Below are positions 1 through 6,578 of a stretch of 7,739 nt of DNA, one piece after another. Where the stretch lies: NCBI GenBank assembly GCA_018812465.1, contig JAHJCS010000172.1, positions 1 to 7,739 of the forward strand, written 5' to 3'. Under the pieces are notes generated by a model that saw only the letters and a program-made list of their open reading frames with translations, was not told where the DNA came from and ran no database searches. The DNA comes from Nanobdellota archaeon. Lineage in GTDB: Archaea; Nanobdellota; Nanobdellia; Woesearchaeales; UBA12501. Numbering within the stretch: position 1 is the first letter of the stretch; each line of letters begins with the position of its first letter. Made by a program: the position numbers and the translations under genes.

Positions 1-535
1 AATCTATTCAGGTATAATACTTCCTATTGAGTCGCAGGTAACTTCAGGAGGCAGGCAAAAAGAGATAATAGCAACAGGAAAGTTAGGAGAGATAGCTAAA
101 GAGGCTATCAAGAATGTATCTGCTATTGTCAAGAAATACTTCGGAGAGGACATGAAGAAATATGATGTCTTTGTCCAGTTCCTCCAGACCTATGAAGGTG
201 TTGAGGGTGACTCTGCATCAATCGCAGTCGCTACATCAATAATATCTGCCCTTAAGAATGTGCCTATAAGGCAGGATGTGGCTATGACCGGCTCATTGTC
301 TGTCAGAGGAGATGTGCTTCCTATCGGCGGAGTCTCAGCCAAGATTGAGGCTGCTATTGAGGCAGGAATCAAGAAAGTGATTGTCCCTCTGTCCAATCTG
401 GATGATATTGTGATAGAAGCAAAGAAACTGGCGAAGATAAAGATTATCCCAGTCAGTGACATAAGACAGGTGCTTAAGGAGGCTCTTGACTGGAAAGGAA
501 AAGAGAGCATCCTTAAGAAGATCCATTCTGATTAA
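1..535 (+). CDS. lon: Archaeal LonB-type ATP-dependent protease, C-terminal part (5' end outside window)
   Basis: The frame is open from position 2 to the TAA at 533-535, giving the last 177 residues of a protein that begins outside the window. They match the proteolytic domain of archaeal LonB, a membrane-anchored AAA+ protease that degrades misfolded and regulatory proteins. The catalytic serine lies in EGDSAS (codon 212-214) and the catalytic lysine in GGVSAKIEA (codon 341-343). They are 43 residues apart, the spacing known for the archaeal Ser-Lys dyad. Other family segments are the [14 protein letters not shown] and [19 protein letters not shown] blocks. The AAA+ ATPase module and the membrane anchor must lie upstream. 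An ATG at 152 is internal, because the homology continues before it. The gene converges on the next one, sharing the TTAA at 532-535. No frameshift or missing catalytic residue is seen. Confidence 0.96.
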   Translation, partial: IYSGIILPIESQVTSGGRQKEIIATGKLGEIAKEAIKNVSAIVKKYFGEDMKKYDVFVQFLQTYEGVEGDSASIAVATSIISALKNVPIRQDVAMTGSLSVRGDVLPIGGVSAKIEAAIEAGIKKVIVPLSNLDDIVIEAKKLAKIKIIPVSDIRQVLKEALDWKGKESILKKIHSD

Positions 536-894
536 TGCTCTCTCATATAACCAAGATCTTTTTTTGTTTCCTCTATAAAATATTTTGCATCATCAAAACA
601 GCTCTCTGTCTTAAGGGGATATCTGGATTCAGGGTCTGCATATGAATAGATCTCTCTGAATCTTCTAAAACAATCTATAGACTCTCTAAGATAGGTTTCC
701 CATTTTTGTTCTTTTGATCTCAGGCTGTTTGCTCCTGAGGCATACATTACAGAATCTTCCAGCAGGTCAAGAGCCTCTCTTGAAGGCATTGACCCATCCC
801 AATTGATGGTCTTATTATACATAGCTTCTGCTGTCCTGATAACTCTATTGCAATGATCTTTGAATTCTTGAATAGTATATTTTTGGGTCTGCAT
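532..894 (-). CDS. Uncharacterised small charged helical protein
   Basis: This 120-residue protein is not recognised. It is rich in charged and aromatic residues and looks mostly alpha-helical and soluble, with no signal peptide or membrane segment. The three cysteines (15, 75, 99) are scattered and form no metal-binding motif. The middle (about 65-85, around CFRRFREIY) and the C-terminus (about 100-120) look like amphipathic helices. It is supported as a real gene by the strong AGGAGG ribosome binding site 6 nt before the ATG and by an upstream TATA element. The open frame also ends exactly at the lon stop, sharing TTAA, as expected for two packed convergent genes. No function is proposed. 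The ATG at 892-894 is chosen because of the ribosome binding site. Confidence 0.75.
   Translation of the reverse strand: MQTQKYTIQEFKDHCNRVIRTAEAMYNKTINWDGSMPSREALDLLEDSVMYASGANSLRSKEQKWETYLRESIDCFRRFREIYSYADPESRYPLKTESCFDDAKYFIEETKKDLGYMREH
559..565 (+). terminator. T-tract terminator candidate for lon
   Basis: Seven T residues on the plus strand begin 24 nt after the lon stop, followed by G and TTT. Archaeal RNA polymerase terminates at such T-runs without needing a hairpin. The tract lies inside the coding region of the convergent minus-strand gene, so the lon transcript would end inside its neighbour. Confidence 0.5.
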
Positions 895-900
895 TTAGAA

Positions 901-906
901 CCTCCT
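901..906 (-). promoter_or_regulatory. Strong Shine-Dalgarno site AGGAGG
   Basis: On the minus strand AGGAGG is followed by TTCTAA and then the ATG at 894-892, a 6-nt spacing. It is the strongest anti-16S match in the window and fixes the start of the 120-residue gene. Confidence 0.85.
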
Positions 907-983
907 GATTCTTTATTAAAAGTTGAACAGATTTTAGTATATTCTTGATATACAATCTATATATGATTTGTATAAACTTTTCC

Positions 984-997
984 ATTTATAAATCTTT
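984..997 (-). promoter_or_regulatory. BRE/TATA promoter AAAGATTTATAAAT, minus strand
   Basis: The minus strand reads AAAGATTTATAAAT, a purine-rich BRE-like stretch joined to a TATA box. The same 14 bases occur upstream of kae1 at 4872-4885. A start about 25 bp downstream (near 963) would give the 120-residue gene a leader of roughly 70 nt. Closer AT-rich alternatives are near 936-943 and 957-964, so the assignment is tentative. Confidence 0.5.
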
Positions 998-1019
998 CTA
1001 AAATTAGCTACTTCAGAAT

Positions 1020-1035
1020 AGAAACATATATAAAT
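1020..1035 (+). promoter_or_regulatory. BRE/TATA promoter for the secreted cysteine-rich gene
   Basis: AGAAACATATATAAAT combines a BRE-like AGAAAC with a TATA box. The TATA centre is about 42 bp before the ATG at 1072, so transcription would start near 1055 with a leader of about 15-17 nt. That leader just includes AAAGGTT (1060-1066), a weak Shine-Dalgarno sequence. Confidence 0.65.
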
Positions 1036-1071
1036 AGACATGGCATTTTGACACCAGAAAAAGGTTAAAAC

Positions 1072-1713
1072 ATGAGGGTGGTCAATTTTGCGCTGTCTTG
1101 CGCTGTTTTATTGCTTTTGACAAGTGCTTTTGCAGGAGCGCAGGACAATCTTACAAGGAACTTCAGGCTGCAGTTTTATGGTGAATACTGCGACTGTGAT
1201 GATGATTGTGGTACATTCAGCAGCTGTCTTTCATCAGACACAGATCTTTTTGTAAAGAATATGAACACCCAGTCAGGGGACAAGATAAAAGAGGCTCAGG
1301 CTGCAGGCTTCAGAGGAATATGCACTGAAGTGACAATGAATGGCGAGCTCATGGTGTATGCCATGACAACTGAATGCTCAGAATACGCTCAGCCAGAAAA
1401 AGACCTTGACAACACAGCACCGGGTTCAACCCAGCCTGCTGACACAAGCTCAACAAACAGAGTCATAACAGTCAGTTTCAATGGGGATAAGAAAACAAAC
1501 TCAAGCACAAGCAGCCCGAAAACAACAACTGCAAAGAAGACTGCTGCTAATACAACAAACAAATCAACAGGAGGTCAGAACATGGATTTAATAACAGCAG
1601 GAATCATAGCCGGTACAATAATCCTGGTAGGATTCTTCGGACTCATGGCTTGGATGGCATATCTGCTTCAGAAGAAGACTGTTGAGAAGACAGACAGAAT
1701 GCCTAAGAAATGA
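1072..1713 (+). CDS. Secreted cysteine-rich surface protein with C-terminal membrane anchor
   Basis: Function is not recognised, but the architecture is clear in these 213 residues. Residues 1-23 form a Sec signal peptide (hydrophobic core CAVLLLLTSAFAGA, likely cleavage near A21-A23). Residues 24-105 are an ectodomain with six cysteines at 40, 42, 46, 52, 84 and 102. Four of these form a tight CxCx3Cx5C cluster with acidic residues between them, suggesting disulfides or metal binding. Residues about 115-168 are a Ser/Thr/Asn-rich stalk. Residues about 173-199 are a transmembrane helix, followed by a basic tail of about 14 residues (QKKTVEKTDRMPKK). N-glycosylation sequons occur at N26, N143, N160 and N163. 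The topology is therefore stalked surface display with a cytoplasmic tail. It may be an adhesin-like or envelope protein, but that is inference. The gene is transcribed alone, divergent from the 120-residue gene and convergent with the aminotransferase. Confidence 0.85.
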   Translation: MRVVNFALSCAVLLLLTSAFAGAQDNLTRNFRLQFYGEYCDCDDDCGTFSSCLSSDTDLFVKNMNTQSGDKIKEAQAAGFRGICTEVTMNGELMVYAMTTECSEYAQPEKDLDNTAPGSTQPADTSSTNRVITVSFNGDKKTNSSTSSPKTTTAKKTAANTTNKSTGGQNMDLITAGIIAGTIILVGFFGLMAWMAYLLQKKTVEKTDRMPKK

Positions 1714-1726
1714 TCTATATTCATTC

Positions 1727-1748
1727 TCTGCTTATAATAATCAGCAGA
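1727..1748. terminator. Inverted repeat between convergent genes
   Basis: TCTGCT (1727-1732) pairs with AGCAGA (1743-1748) around a 10-nt AT-rich loop. It lies in the 35-bp gap between the stops of the surface protein and the aminotransferase, so it could end transcripts from both sides. No long T-run follows on either strand, so support is limited. Confidence 0.35.
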
Positions 1749-3119
1749 TTATGCCAATCTATGCATATTCTCAGCTGCCTTAAGAATTCTTTGTCCTCCT
1801 TCATATGTTCTTGGAGAACCGCTGACAGCTATCCTTATCCCAGTCTTGTCAAGGTTTCCCTGGGCATATGGTGGAGCAAATATCTCTAGTGGTGTCACAA
1901 TCACACCCTCTTCTTTGCATAATCCAACAAGATTGCGTGAGTTATAGACTTCAGGATTCTTGGCTGCTTTCTTGCTGTCAAGATATAATATCCTATACAT
2001 GCCCTCTATATCTCCTGGCACAATGCCGAATCGCTTTATCTTACTGTTGATCGCTCTCTCAAACTCAGACTGCCTATTGTTCATATTCTCAACTATATGC
2101 TGGCTGAGGCCATATTCTTTGTTGAACTGAAGAGCCCACTTGGCAAGCATCAATACATTATTTGCTATGCTCACATATTGGGCACTGCTTGATGTCTGGA
2201 TCATCCTTCTTTCTGAAGGGCTGTCAAATATTATGTAAGCCAGCCTTATCCCAGGCATTCCAAACTCCTTTGAGAAGCTCCTGCCCACTTTCTTGTTAGG
2301 TATCTGTGAGAGAAGCTCCATTGATCTTTTGTCATACTGCCCATACACATTATCAAATATCAGCTTGACTTCCTGCGATAATTCCTGAAGTATCTTCACA
2401 GAACTCTCAGTAAGATTATAACCTAGAGGATTGTGAGGCACATTTATTATTGCTGCTTTTATGCCAAACCTGTCCTTATCAGACAGTATCTGTGAAGCAA
2501 GATCCTCAATATTCCATGCCTGAAATCCAATTGCTTTTCCATTGAATCCAGAGTGGATGTCATAAAGGTATCCTGGGTAGCCATAAGCTACTGTGCCAAA
2601 GATATCAATGAGAAAATGCAGTGCTGCTGTAGAGCCACCGCTTACAAGCTGGATATTTCCTATGTTCAGGGGGTTATCTCCTGCATGGTCTCCAGAGTTT
2701 AAGTGGCTGACAAGTTCTTTAAGTGCTGTCCTGCTTCCTCTTACTCCTGCATATCTTCTGTGGCCTGCTGTCCATCTCTCTGATTCAAGATCCCTCTTGA
2801 GCTCTTCCCATATTCTGACCTGCCTATCAAGACCTTCAAGATTTCTTGTGACAACATCAGCATGGTCTATGCATCTGATAGCATCTTTACTTCCATATTT
2901 CCTGGCAAGTTTCTTCTCAAGATCCTTTGCTGGATCGCAGCCAGGTATTGCTTCAATTCCATAGAATTCGCCAATCCTGAGATTGACATCATCATCTCCT
3001 TGATCAGCTTTGTGTTTGAACTCAGTTGATAGATTAATGAACTCACCAAAGAAATCGCCAGCAGTCCTGTTGCTCTTTCTTCTTCTCTCTATCTCCTGGC
3101 CTATTGTTGATTCTTTCAT
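1749..3119 (-). CDS. PLP-dependent aminotransferase, class I/II fold
   Basis: This 456-residue protein belongs to the fold-type I PLP aminotransferases, which move amino groups between amino acids and 2-oxo acids. Visible family elements, in order, are VNLRIGE (45-51), YAGVRGSRTALKEL (123-136), the cofactor-phosphate loop SGGSTAAL (160-167) and NVPHNPLGY with N230. These are followed by LIFDNVYGQY with D256 (pairs with the PLP ring nitrogen) and Y259, SFSK with the Schiff-base lysine K284, GIRLAY with R292, and the carboxylate-binding arginine R429 in GIRIAVSG. All key residues are present, so it should be active; the substrate cannot be read. About 70 residues separate RIGE from YAGVRG, longer than usual, and this includes a charged helical stretch (about 87-117). 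No biosynthetic partner gene is adjacent. The ATG at 3117-3119 has no clear ribosome binding site, but its TATA box is about 26 bp away, which fits a leaderless mRNA. Confidence 0.9.
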   Translation of the reverse strand: MKESTIGQEIERRRKSNRTAGDFFGEFINLSTEFKHKADQGDDDVNLRIGEFYGIEAIPGCDPAKDLEKKLARKYGSKDAIRCIDHADVVTRNLEGLDRQVRIWEELKRDLESERWTAGHRRYAGVRGSRTALKELVSHLNSGDHAGDNPLNIGNIQLVSGGSTAALHFLIDIFGTVAYGYPGYLYDIHSGFNGKAIGFQAWNIEDLASQILSDKDRFGIKAAIINVPHNPLGYNLTESSVKILQELSQEVKLIFDNVYGQYDKRSMELLSQIPNKKVGRSFSKEFGMPGIRLAYIIFDSPSERRMIQTSSSAQYVSIANNVLMLAKWALQFNKEYGLSQHIVENMNNRQSEFERAINSKIKRFGIVPGDIEGMYRILYLDSKKAAKNPEVYNSRNLVGLCKEEGVIVTPLEIFAPPYAQGNLDKTGIRIAVSGSPRTYEGGQRILKAAENMHRLA

Positions 3120-3140
3120 TATATAATCTCTTTAAGAATC

Positions 3141-3156
3141 ATATATAAATGTTTCT
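3141..3156 (-). promoter_or_regulatory. BRE/TATA promoter of the aminotransferase gene (leaderless)
   Basis: The minus strand reads AGAAACATTTATATAT, 14 of 16 bases identical to the element at 1020-1035. The TATA centre lies about 26 bp from the ATG, so the predicted transcription start falls on or next to the start codon. That agrees with the missing Shine-Dalgarno sequence. Confidence 0.65.
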
Positions 3157-3178
3157 ATGTTTACTACTAAGAAGGACT

Positions 3179-3844
3179 CTACCTTATTCTCTTAAGAAGT
3201 CTTTTGTTCAGGACCACAAACCTTTCCACAAACTTCTTGATGATATATGCCTCGCCTGACTTGATATAAATAAAACCAAGTGTTGCCACAACAATCGCTC
3301 CAATAGCATCAACAATAAGGTCAGTCATAGTGTCTATAAGCCCTGACTTCTGCATATTGAATCCTAAGAAATAATCAATGCCAAATTCTACTATCTCCCA
3401 TAAAGCGCCAATTGAGAGTGAGAAGCTGAAGCTGAACAGGCCAGTCAGCAAAGGCGACATATTTATCTTTTTTGTCATATAAAAAGCATACATCATAAGG
3501 AAACCGATCAGGCCAACCATGAAAGCTGCGAATGAATGCAGCATGATATCCCACCACCAGTATGTAAGATAATAGCTCTTCATCTCTCCGAGTATGAATG
3601 ATGCATAAAGGAAAAGGCTTAGAGTTATCTCAAGCTCAGGAGGAAAAAGAATTTGGTATCTTCTGGTTATCATTGATGGAAGCAATGTGACAAACAGCAT
3701 GAATCCAGAGATAAAAACCAGGAGATAATTCCGTTCAAAGACAGAAGGTATCAGCACTCCAAGAAAGCTCAGCCTTACCAGAGTAGATACTATGATGTGC
3801 GCTTTGAGATTATCTTTTATTCTCAGCGGAATCTTCATCTCCAT
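3179..3844 (-). CDS. Six-helix integral membrane protein, YjdF/DUF2238-like
   Basis: This 221-residue protein has about six membrane helices (roughly 16-34, 40-60, 70-86, 100-122, 132-150, 175-195) and a basic C-terminal tail. Conserved-looking polar residues sit at helix ends: WWWD (96-99), H103 in IMLHSFAAF, E150 and E153 in GALWEIVEFG, and D171/D175 in DTMTDLIVDAIGA. This H, WExxE, DTxxD pattern resembles the poorly characterised YjdF/DUF2238 and VanZ-like membrane families; I recall the pattern and did not search. The function is unknown. The start overlaps the end of kae1. An ATG at 3842-3844 has GAGGT 3 nt upstream. A second ATG at 3836-3838 forms the classic ATGA overlap with the kae1 TGA and has the same GAGGT at 9 nt. 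Either could be used, and both imply translational coupling to kae1. Confidence 0.85.
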   Translation of the reverse strand: MEMKIPLRIKDNLKAHIIVSTLVRLSFLGVLIPSVFERNYLLVFISGFMLFVTLLPSMITRRYQILFPPELEITLSLFLYASFILGEMKSYYLTYWWWDIMLHSFAAFMVGLIGFLMMYAFYMTKKINMSPLLTGLFSFSFSLSIGALWEIVEFGIDYFLGFNMQKSGLIDTMTDLIVDAIGAIVVATLGFIYIKSGEAYIIKKFVERFVVLNKRLLKRIR

Positions 3845-4839
3845 ATTACCTCAACATCATCAGTCCTCTCATAAGGATCAATATCCCATTCATCAATCTC
3901 CTTCTTCACTCCAGCTTTATGCTCAAGTATTCCGAGCCATGATATCATAGCAGCATTATCGACGAGAAATTGCCTTTCTGGAACAAAGCATTCTGCGCCT
4001 CTCTCTTTGCACATTATCTTAGCCATCTCCTGCAGCCTGCTGTTGCAGGCAACGCCTCCGCCAAGAAGGAGCTCTTTTTTTCCTGTGTGGGCAATAGCTC
4101 TCTCTGAAACTTCAATAAGCATCGCAAACACTGTCTCCTGCATTGAGAAAGCAAGATCCTCTATCTTATATTTCTTAGAATCAAACTTCTGTTTGAGATT
4201 TGTGAGCAGGCCTCCAAAACTCACATCCATTCCTTTCACAGAATAAGGCAGTTCTATAATCTCACCTTTTTTCTTCATTCCAGAGTTCAGAGCCAGTTTT
4301 TCAAGCTTAGGTCCTCCTGGAAATCCTAATCCGCAGTGGCGTGCAAAGCTGTCAAGGAAATTGCCGACACCAATATCAAGAGTCTCTCCGAAAATTCTGT
4401 ACTTTCCGCCTTCATAAGCTATGACCTGGGTATTGACTCCAGATGCATAAAGCAGCACAGGATCATTGCTCTTTGTCATGAGATTGCCTATCTCAAGATG
4501 CGCGATGCAGTGGTTTACTCCCACTAAAGGAATCTTATTTGTTCTTGCAATATCCTTTGCAGTCTCCATTCCGACAACAAGTGATGGAGCAAGTCCAGGG
4601 CTCATTGAGAATGAGACCAACCCAATGTCTTTTATCATAATACCTGCTGTGTCAAGAGCTTTCTTTATCACTTCATCTCTATGCAGCCTGTGATGCTTTG
4701 CAACCTCATTAGGGATCATGCCTCCTTCGCCTTCCTCTGTCATGAACATGACTTTCTCATTAGAGAGCACTCTGCCAGAATCTTCCATAATAGCCACGCC
4801 GAATGTGTGTGCTGTTGATTCTATGCCTAAGCAATACAT
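3835..4839 (-). CDS. kae1: KEOPS subunit Kae1 (TsaD/Qri7 family), tRNA t6A37 threonylcarbamoyltransferase
   Basis: Kae1 is the catalytic subunit of KEOPS. It transfers the threonylcarbamoyl group from threonylcarbamoyl-AMP to A37 of ANN-decoding tRNAs in the cytoplasm. The 334-residue length is typical. Family motifs seen are LGIESTAHTFGVAI (4-17), GGMIPNEVAKHHRLH (39-53), the metal ligands H110 and H114 in NHCIAHLEIG, ASGVNTQV (132-139), GNFLDSFAR (159-167), GFPGGP (172-177), the nucleotide loop GGGVACNSRL (260-269), and the third metal ligand D294 in VDNAAMIS. All ligands are intact. The protein ends soon after the ASKHA domain, so unlike several archaeal homologues it is not fused to the kinase Bud32. 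Bud32, Cgi121 and Pcc1 must be encoded elsewhere. A GAGG site lies 6 nt before the ATG. It is the first gene of a two-gene unit with the overlapping membrane protein. Confidence 0.97.
   Translation of the reverse strand: MYCLGIESTAHTFGVAIMEDSGRVLSNEKVMFMTEEGEGGMIPNEVAKHHRLHRDEVIKKALDTAGIMIKDIGLVSFSMSPGLAPSLVVGMETAKDIARTNKIPLVGVNHCIAHLEIGNLMTKSNDPVLLYASGVNTQVIAYEGGKYRIFGETLDIGVGNFLDSFARHCGLGFPGGPKLEKLALNSGMKKKGEIIELPYSVKGMDVSFGGLLTNLKQKFDSKKYKIEDLAFSMQETVFAMLIEVSERAIAHTGKKELLLGGGVACNSRLQEMAKIMCKERGAECFVPERQFLVDNAAMISWLGILEHKAGVKKEIDEWDIDPYERTDDVEVIWR
3848..3852 (-). promoter_or_regulatory. Ribosome binding site GAGGT inside the kae1 3' end
   Basis: GAGGT on the minus strand lies inside the last codons of kae1 and serves the overlapping membrane-protein gene. 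Its spacing is 3 nt to the upstream ATG (3844) and 9 nt to the ATG (3838) that overlaps the kae1 stop, so it does not decide between them. Confidence 0.55.
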
Positions 4840-4845
4840 GATATG

Positions 4846-4849
4846 CCTC
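4846..4849 (-). promoter_or_regulatory. Shine-Dalgarno GAGG of kae1
   Basis: On the minus strand GAGG is followed by six bases (CATATC) and the kae1 ATG. This supports MYCLGIEST as the true N-terminus, which is also where the family usually starts. Confidence 0.6.
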
Positions 4850-4869
4850 TGATATACCTCGAAACAGTC

Positions 4870-4885
4870 AGATTTATAAATCTTT
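4870..4885 (-). promoter_or_regulatory. kae1: BRE/TATA promoter of kae1, palindromic
   Basis: The minus strand reads AAAGATTTATAAATCT. AAAGA is BRE-like and TTTATAAA is the TATA box, centred about 37 bp from the ATG, so the leader would be about 12 nt. Bases 4870-4883 (AGATTTATAAATCT) form a perfect 14-bp palindrome. Confidence 0.65.
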
Positions 4886-4923
4886 TTCAGAATTAAGGCT
4901 ATAATATTATATTATTGAACAGC

Positions 4924-6417
4924 CTACATATTGCTTATTGTCCTGTAGGCCATATTAGCAAGGAAAGTTCCTCCTATCACAATGCTCTCATTTCTTGTTA
5001 TCCTTCCCTTGGCTGCTGAGTACAGAAGCACAGACTCAATCGCTAGCATCGTATAGAAATCACTCATGCCTTTTGTATCATACGGCAGTCCTTCTCTTGA
5101 CATCAATGCTGTGAATCCTGCGAACATCAGATTATAGATATTGCTTTTCTGCACTGTGTCAACAATCATATCAGTGCCGTTCTCCCATAACTGGTAGATG
5201 TTATCACATCCTTGCTCAAGCTTCTTCTTTATCTGCTTCACTCTTCCTCCTGAGATAGCTGCTTCAGGAAGCGAAGTGGATACAGCAAGTATTGTTGACC
5301 CTGCAAGATCAGCTGGCATCCTGCTGTGACTGACGAATTTCTCAAGCAGGCCTACTGCATAATCAGCAGCGTACTTCAGCCCCACAATAGATCCTACGAG
5401 CGCTGCTGCCCTCTTGAACTGCCTCTCTTGACTATCCTCTTTAGGGATCTCCTGGATATCGCTGCAGTCTGAGTCAATGCTCCTGCTGCTTTTTCCATTC
5501 ATCACATTTCCGATATAATTCACTCCATTATTATACATTGTCCTTACTTTATCTTCCCAGATAAGCGCTGCTGTGTAAGGAAAAGCAGAGATTGCTAATG
5601 GAAGAGCTTCTTCTTTTGAGAGCATGCCATCACCCATCACACATGCTGTTGTGTAAGCTCCTACAGCAAGCATAATCGCTGCATCAGCAAGATGTCTGGT
5701 GCTGAGTTTGATAGGTTCTTTTATCTTGTCTGCAATATTATATTTCTTTGCCAGATATGAAAGACCAAATGCTGATGCTGCTATTATTGTAGGATTGAAA
5801 AGATTTGAGCCTATATAATTTGACAATGACATATAAAGAGCTGCTGCGCTTCCGCTCACTGCAGCTACTGTTGAGCTGAACAGTTCAGGAAGAGAACTTC
5901 CTGCTGATGCAATGCCTCCTTTCAGGCTTGGATTTATTCTCATTCCTTCAAGGCTGTTGCCCACAACATCGCCCATAAAATTGACGCCATAAGCAGCAAC
6001 ACCAAATCCAAGAAGTGATGCAACAGACTTTGTCACTGCTCCGCCTCCCCCAACAAGAGAATCAATATTATCAAGAAGAACTCCTCCAGCAATTACTGCT
6101 CCGATTCCAGCTGTTTCTTTCAATGGCAAGGAATGATTAAGGTCTCTTATTGTGATATCGCTTGTCTCTACTCTATCAGGCTCTTTCTTGTGCTTCACCC
6201 TGTGATAGAGCTCTGACATGCTCATGTTGAGGTATTTAGAACCTGGAACAGAATCTGATACAGCAATAGCGTGCTTCCTGAAATCTGAATCTATATCCCT
6301 CTTTCTTAATACTGGAATATCTGTGTCAAGCTTCTCATTTATATACTCAAATTTATCGCCCAGTGTTCTATAAGCTCTTTTGACTTTGCCTACTAATGAG
6401 ATATTATCATCTACCAT
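4924..6417 (-). CDS. Ca2+/cation antiporter (CaCA) superfamily-like membrane protein
   Basis: This 497-residue protein resembles the sodium/calcium exchanger superfamily, which swaps Ca2+ for Na+ or H+ across the membrane. Two copies of the diagnostic alpha-repeat are visible. Alpha-1 has SAGSSLPELFSS (171-182, ion-binding E178) followed by NYIGSNLFNP (200-209). Alpha-2 has AVSTSLPEAAIS (378-389, E385) followed by QKSNIYNLMF (423-432). About ten membrane helices lie between residues 101 and 492. Unusual points: residues 1-100 form a charged, probably soluble N-terminal extension that typical prokaryotic exchangers lack; a hydrophilic loop (about 287-335) links the halves; and alpha-2 is degenerate, with GSN changed to KSN and about 14 extra residues between its two motifs. 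Transport is likely but not certain, and the ion is unknown. The ATG at 6415-6417 has only a weak GGA upstream. The gene has its own promoter. Confidence 0.78.
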   Translation of the reverse strand: MVDDNISLVGKVKRAYRTLGDKFEYINEKLDTDIPVLRKRDIDSDFRKHAIAVSDSVPGSKYLNMSMSELYHRVKHKKEPDRVETSDITIRDLNHSLPLKETAGIGAVIAGGVLLDNIDSLVGGGGAVTKSVASLLGFGVAAYGVNFMGDVVGNSLEGMRINPSLKGGIASAGSSLPELFSSTVAAVSGSAAALYMSLSNYIGSNLFNPTIIAASAFGLSYLAKKYNIADKIKEPIKLSTRHLADAAIMLAVGAYTTACVMGDGMLSKEEALPLAISAFPYTAALIWEDKVRTMYNNGVNYIGNVMNGKSSRSIDSDCSDIQEIPKEDSQERQFKRAAALVGSIVGLKYAADYAVGLLEKFVSHSRMPADLAGSTILAVSTSLPEAAISGGRVKQIKKKLEQGCDNIYQLWENGTDMIVDTVQKSNIYNLMFAGFTALMSREGLPYDTKGMSDFYTMLAIESVLLYSAAKGRITRNESIVIGGTFLANMAYRTISNM

Positions 6418-6445
6418 AATCTAATCCAAATTTACTATTGGCTGG

Positions 6446-6469
6446 TGGTATACCATATATAAATCTTTT
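6446..6469 (-). promoter_or_regulatory. BRE/TATA promoter and adjacent palindrome of the antiporter gene
   Basis: The minus strand reads AAAAGATTTATATAT (6469-6455), with the TATA centre about 42 bp from the ATG, so a leader of about 17 nt is expected. Directly downstream lies TGGTATACCA (6446-6455), a perfect 10-bp palindrome placed between the TATA box and the predicted start, where a repressor could act. Repressor binding is inference. Confidence 0.55.
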
Positions 6470-6578
6470 GTTCCCAAAAGATTTGATTCTTTAAATAAGG
6501 CATATACCTGTGCATAATCAATAATTTTATTAGTTTCATATACAAAACATATATAGATAAATCATTGAGCCAGAAAAC

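Noticed and set aside
190..510. A 106-codon minus-strand frame under lon
   Set aside because: The plus strand encodes the conserved Lon Ser-Lys domain, so this frame is a shadow.
895..1071. Possible tRNA or small RNA gene in the 177-bp spacer
   Set aside because: No cloverleaf, no GTTCRA-type T-arm and no GC-rich structure; the spacer is AT-rich and is explained by two divergent promoters.
2593..2964. A 123-codon plus-strand frame
   Set aside because: It lies fully antisense to conserved aminotransferase coding sequence, and its composition (Ser/Leu/Pro rich) is that of a reverse-strand shadow.
4897..4924. GGCT...AGCC inverted repeat after the antiporter gene
   Set aside because: Only 4 bp of outer pairing with an AT-rich, poorly paired middle; not convincing as a terminator.
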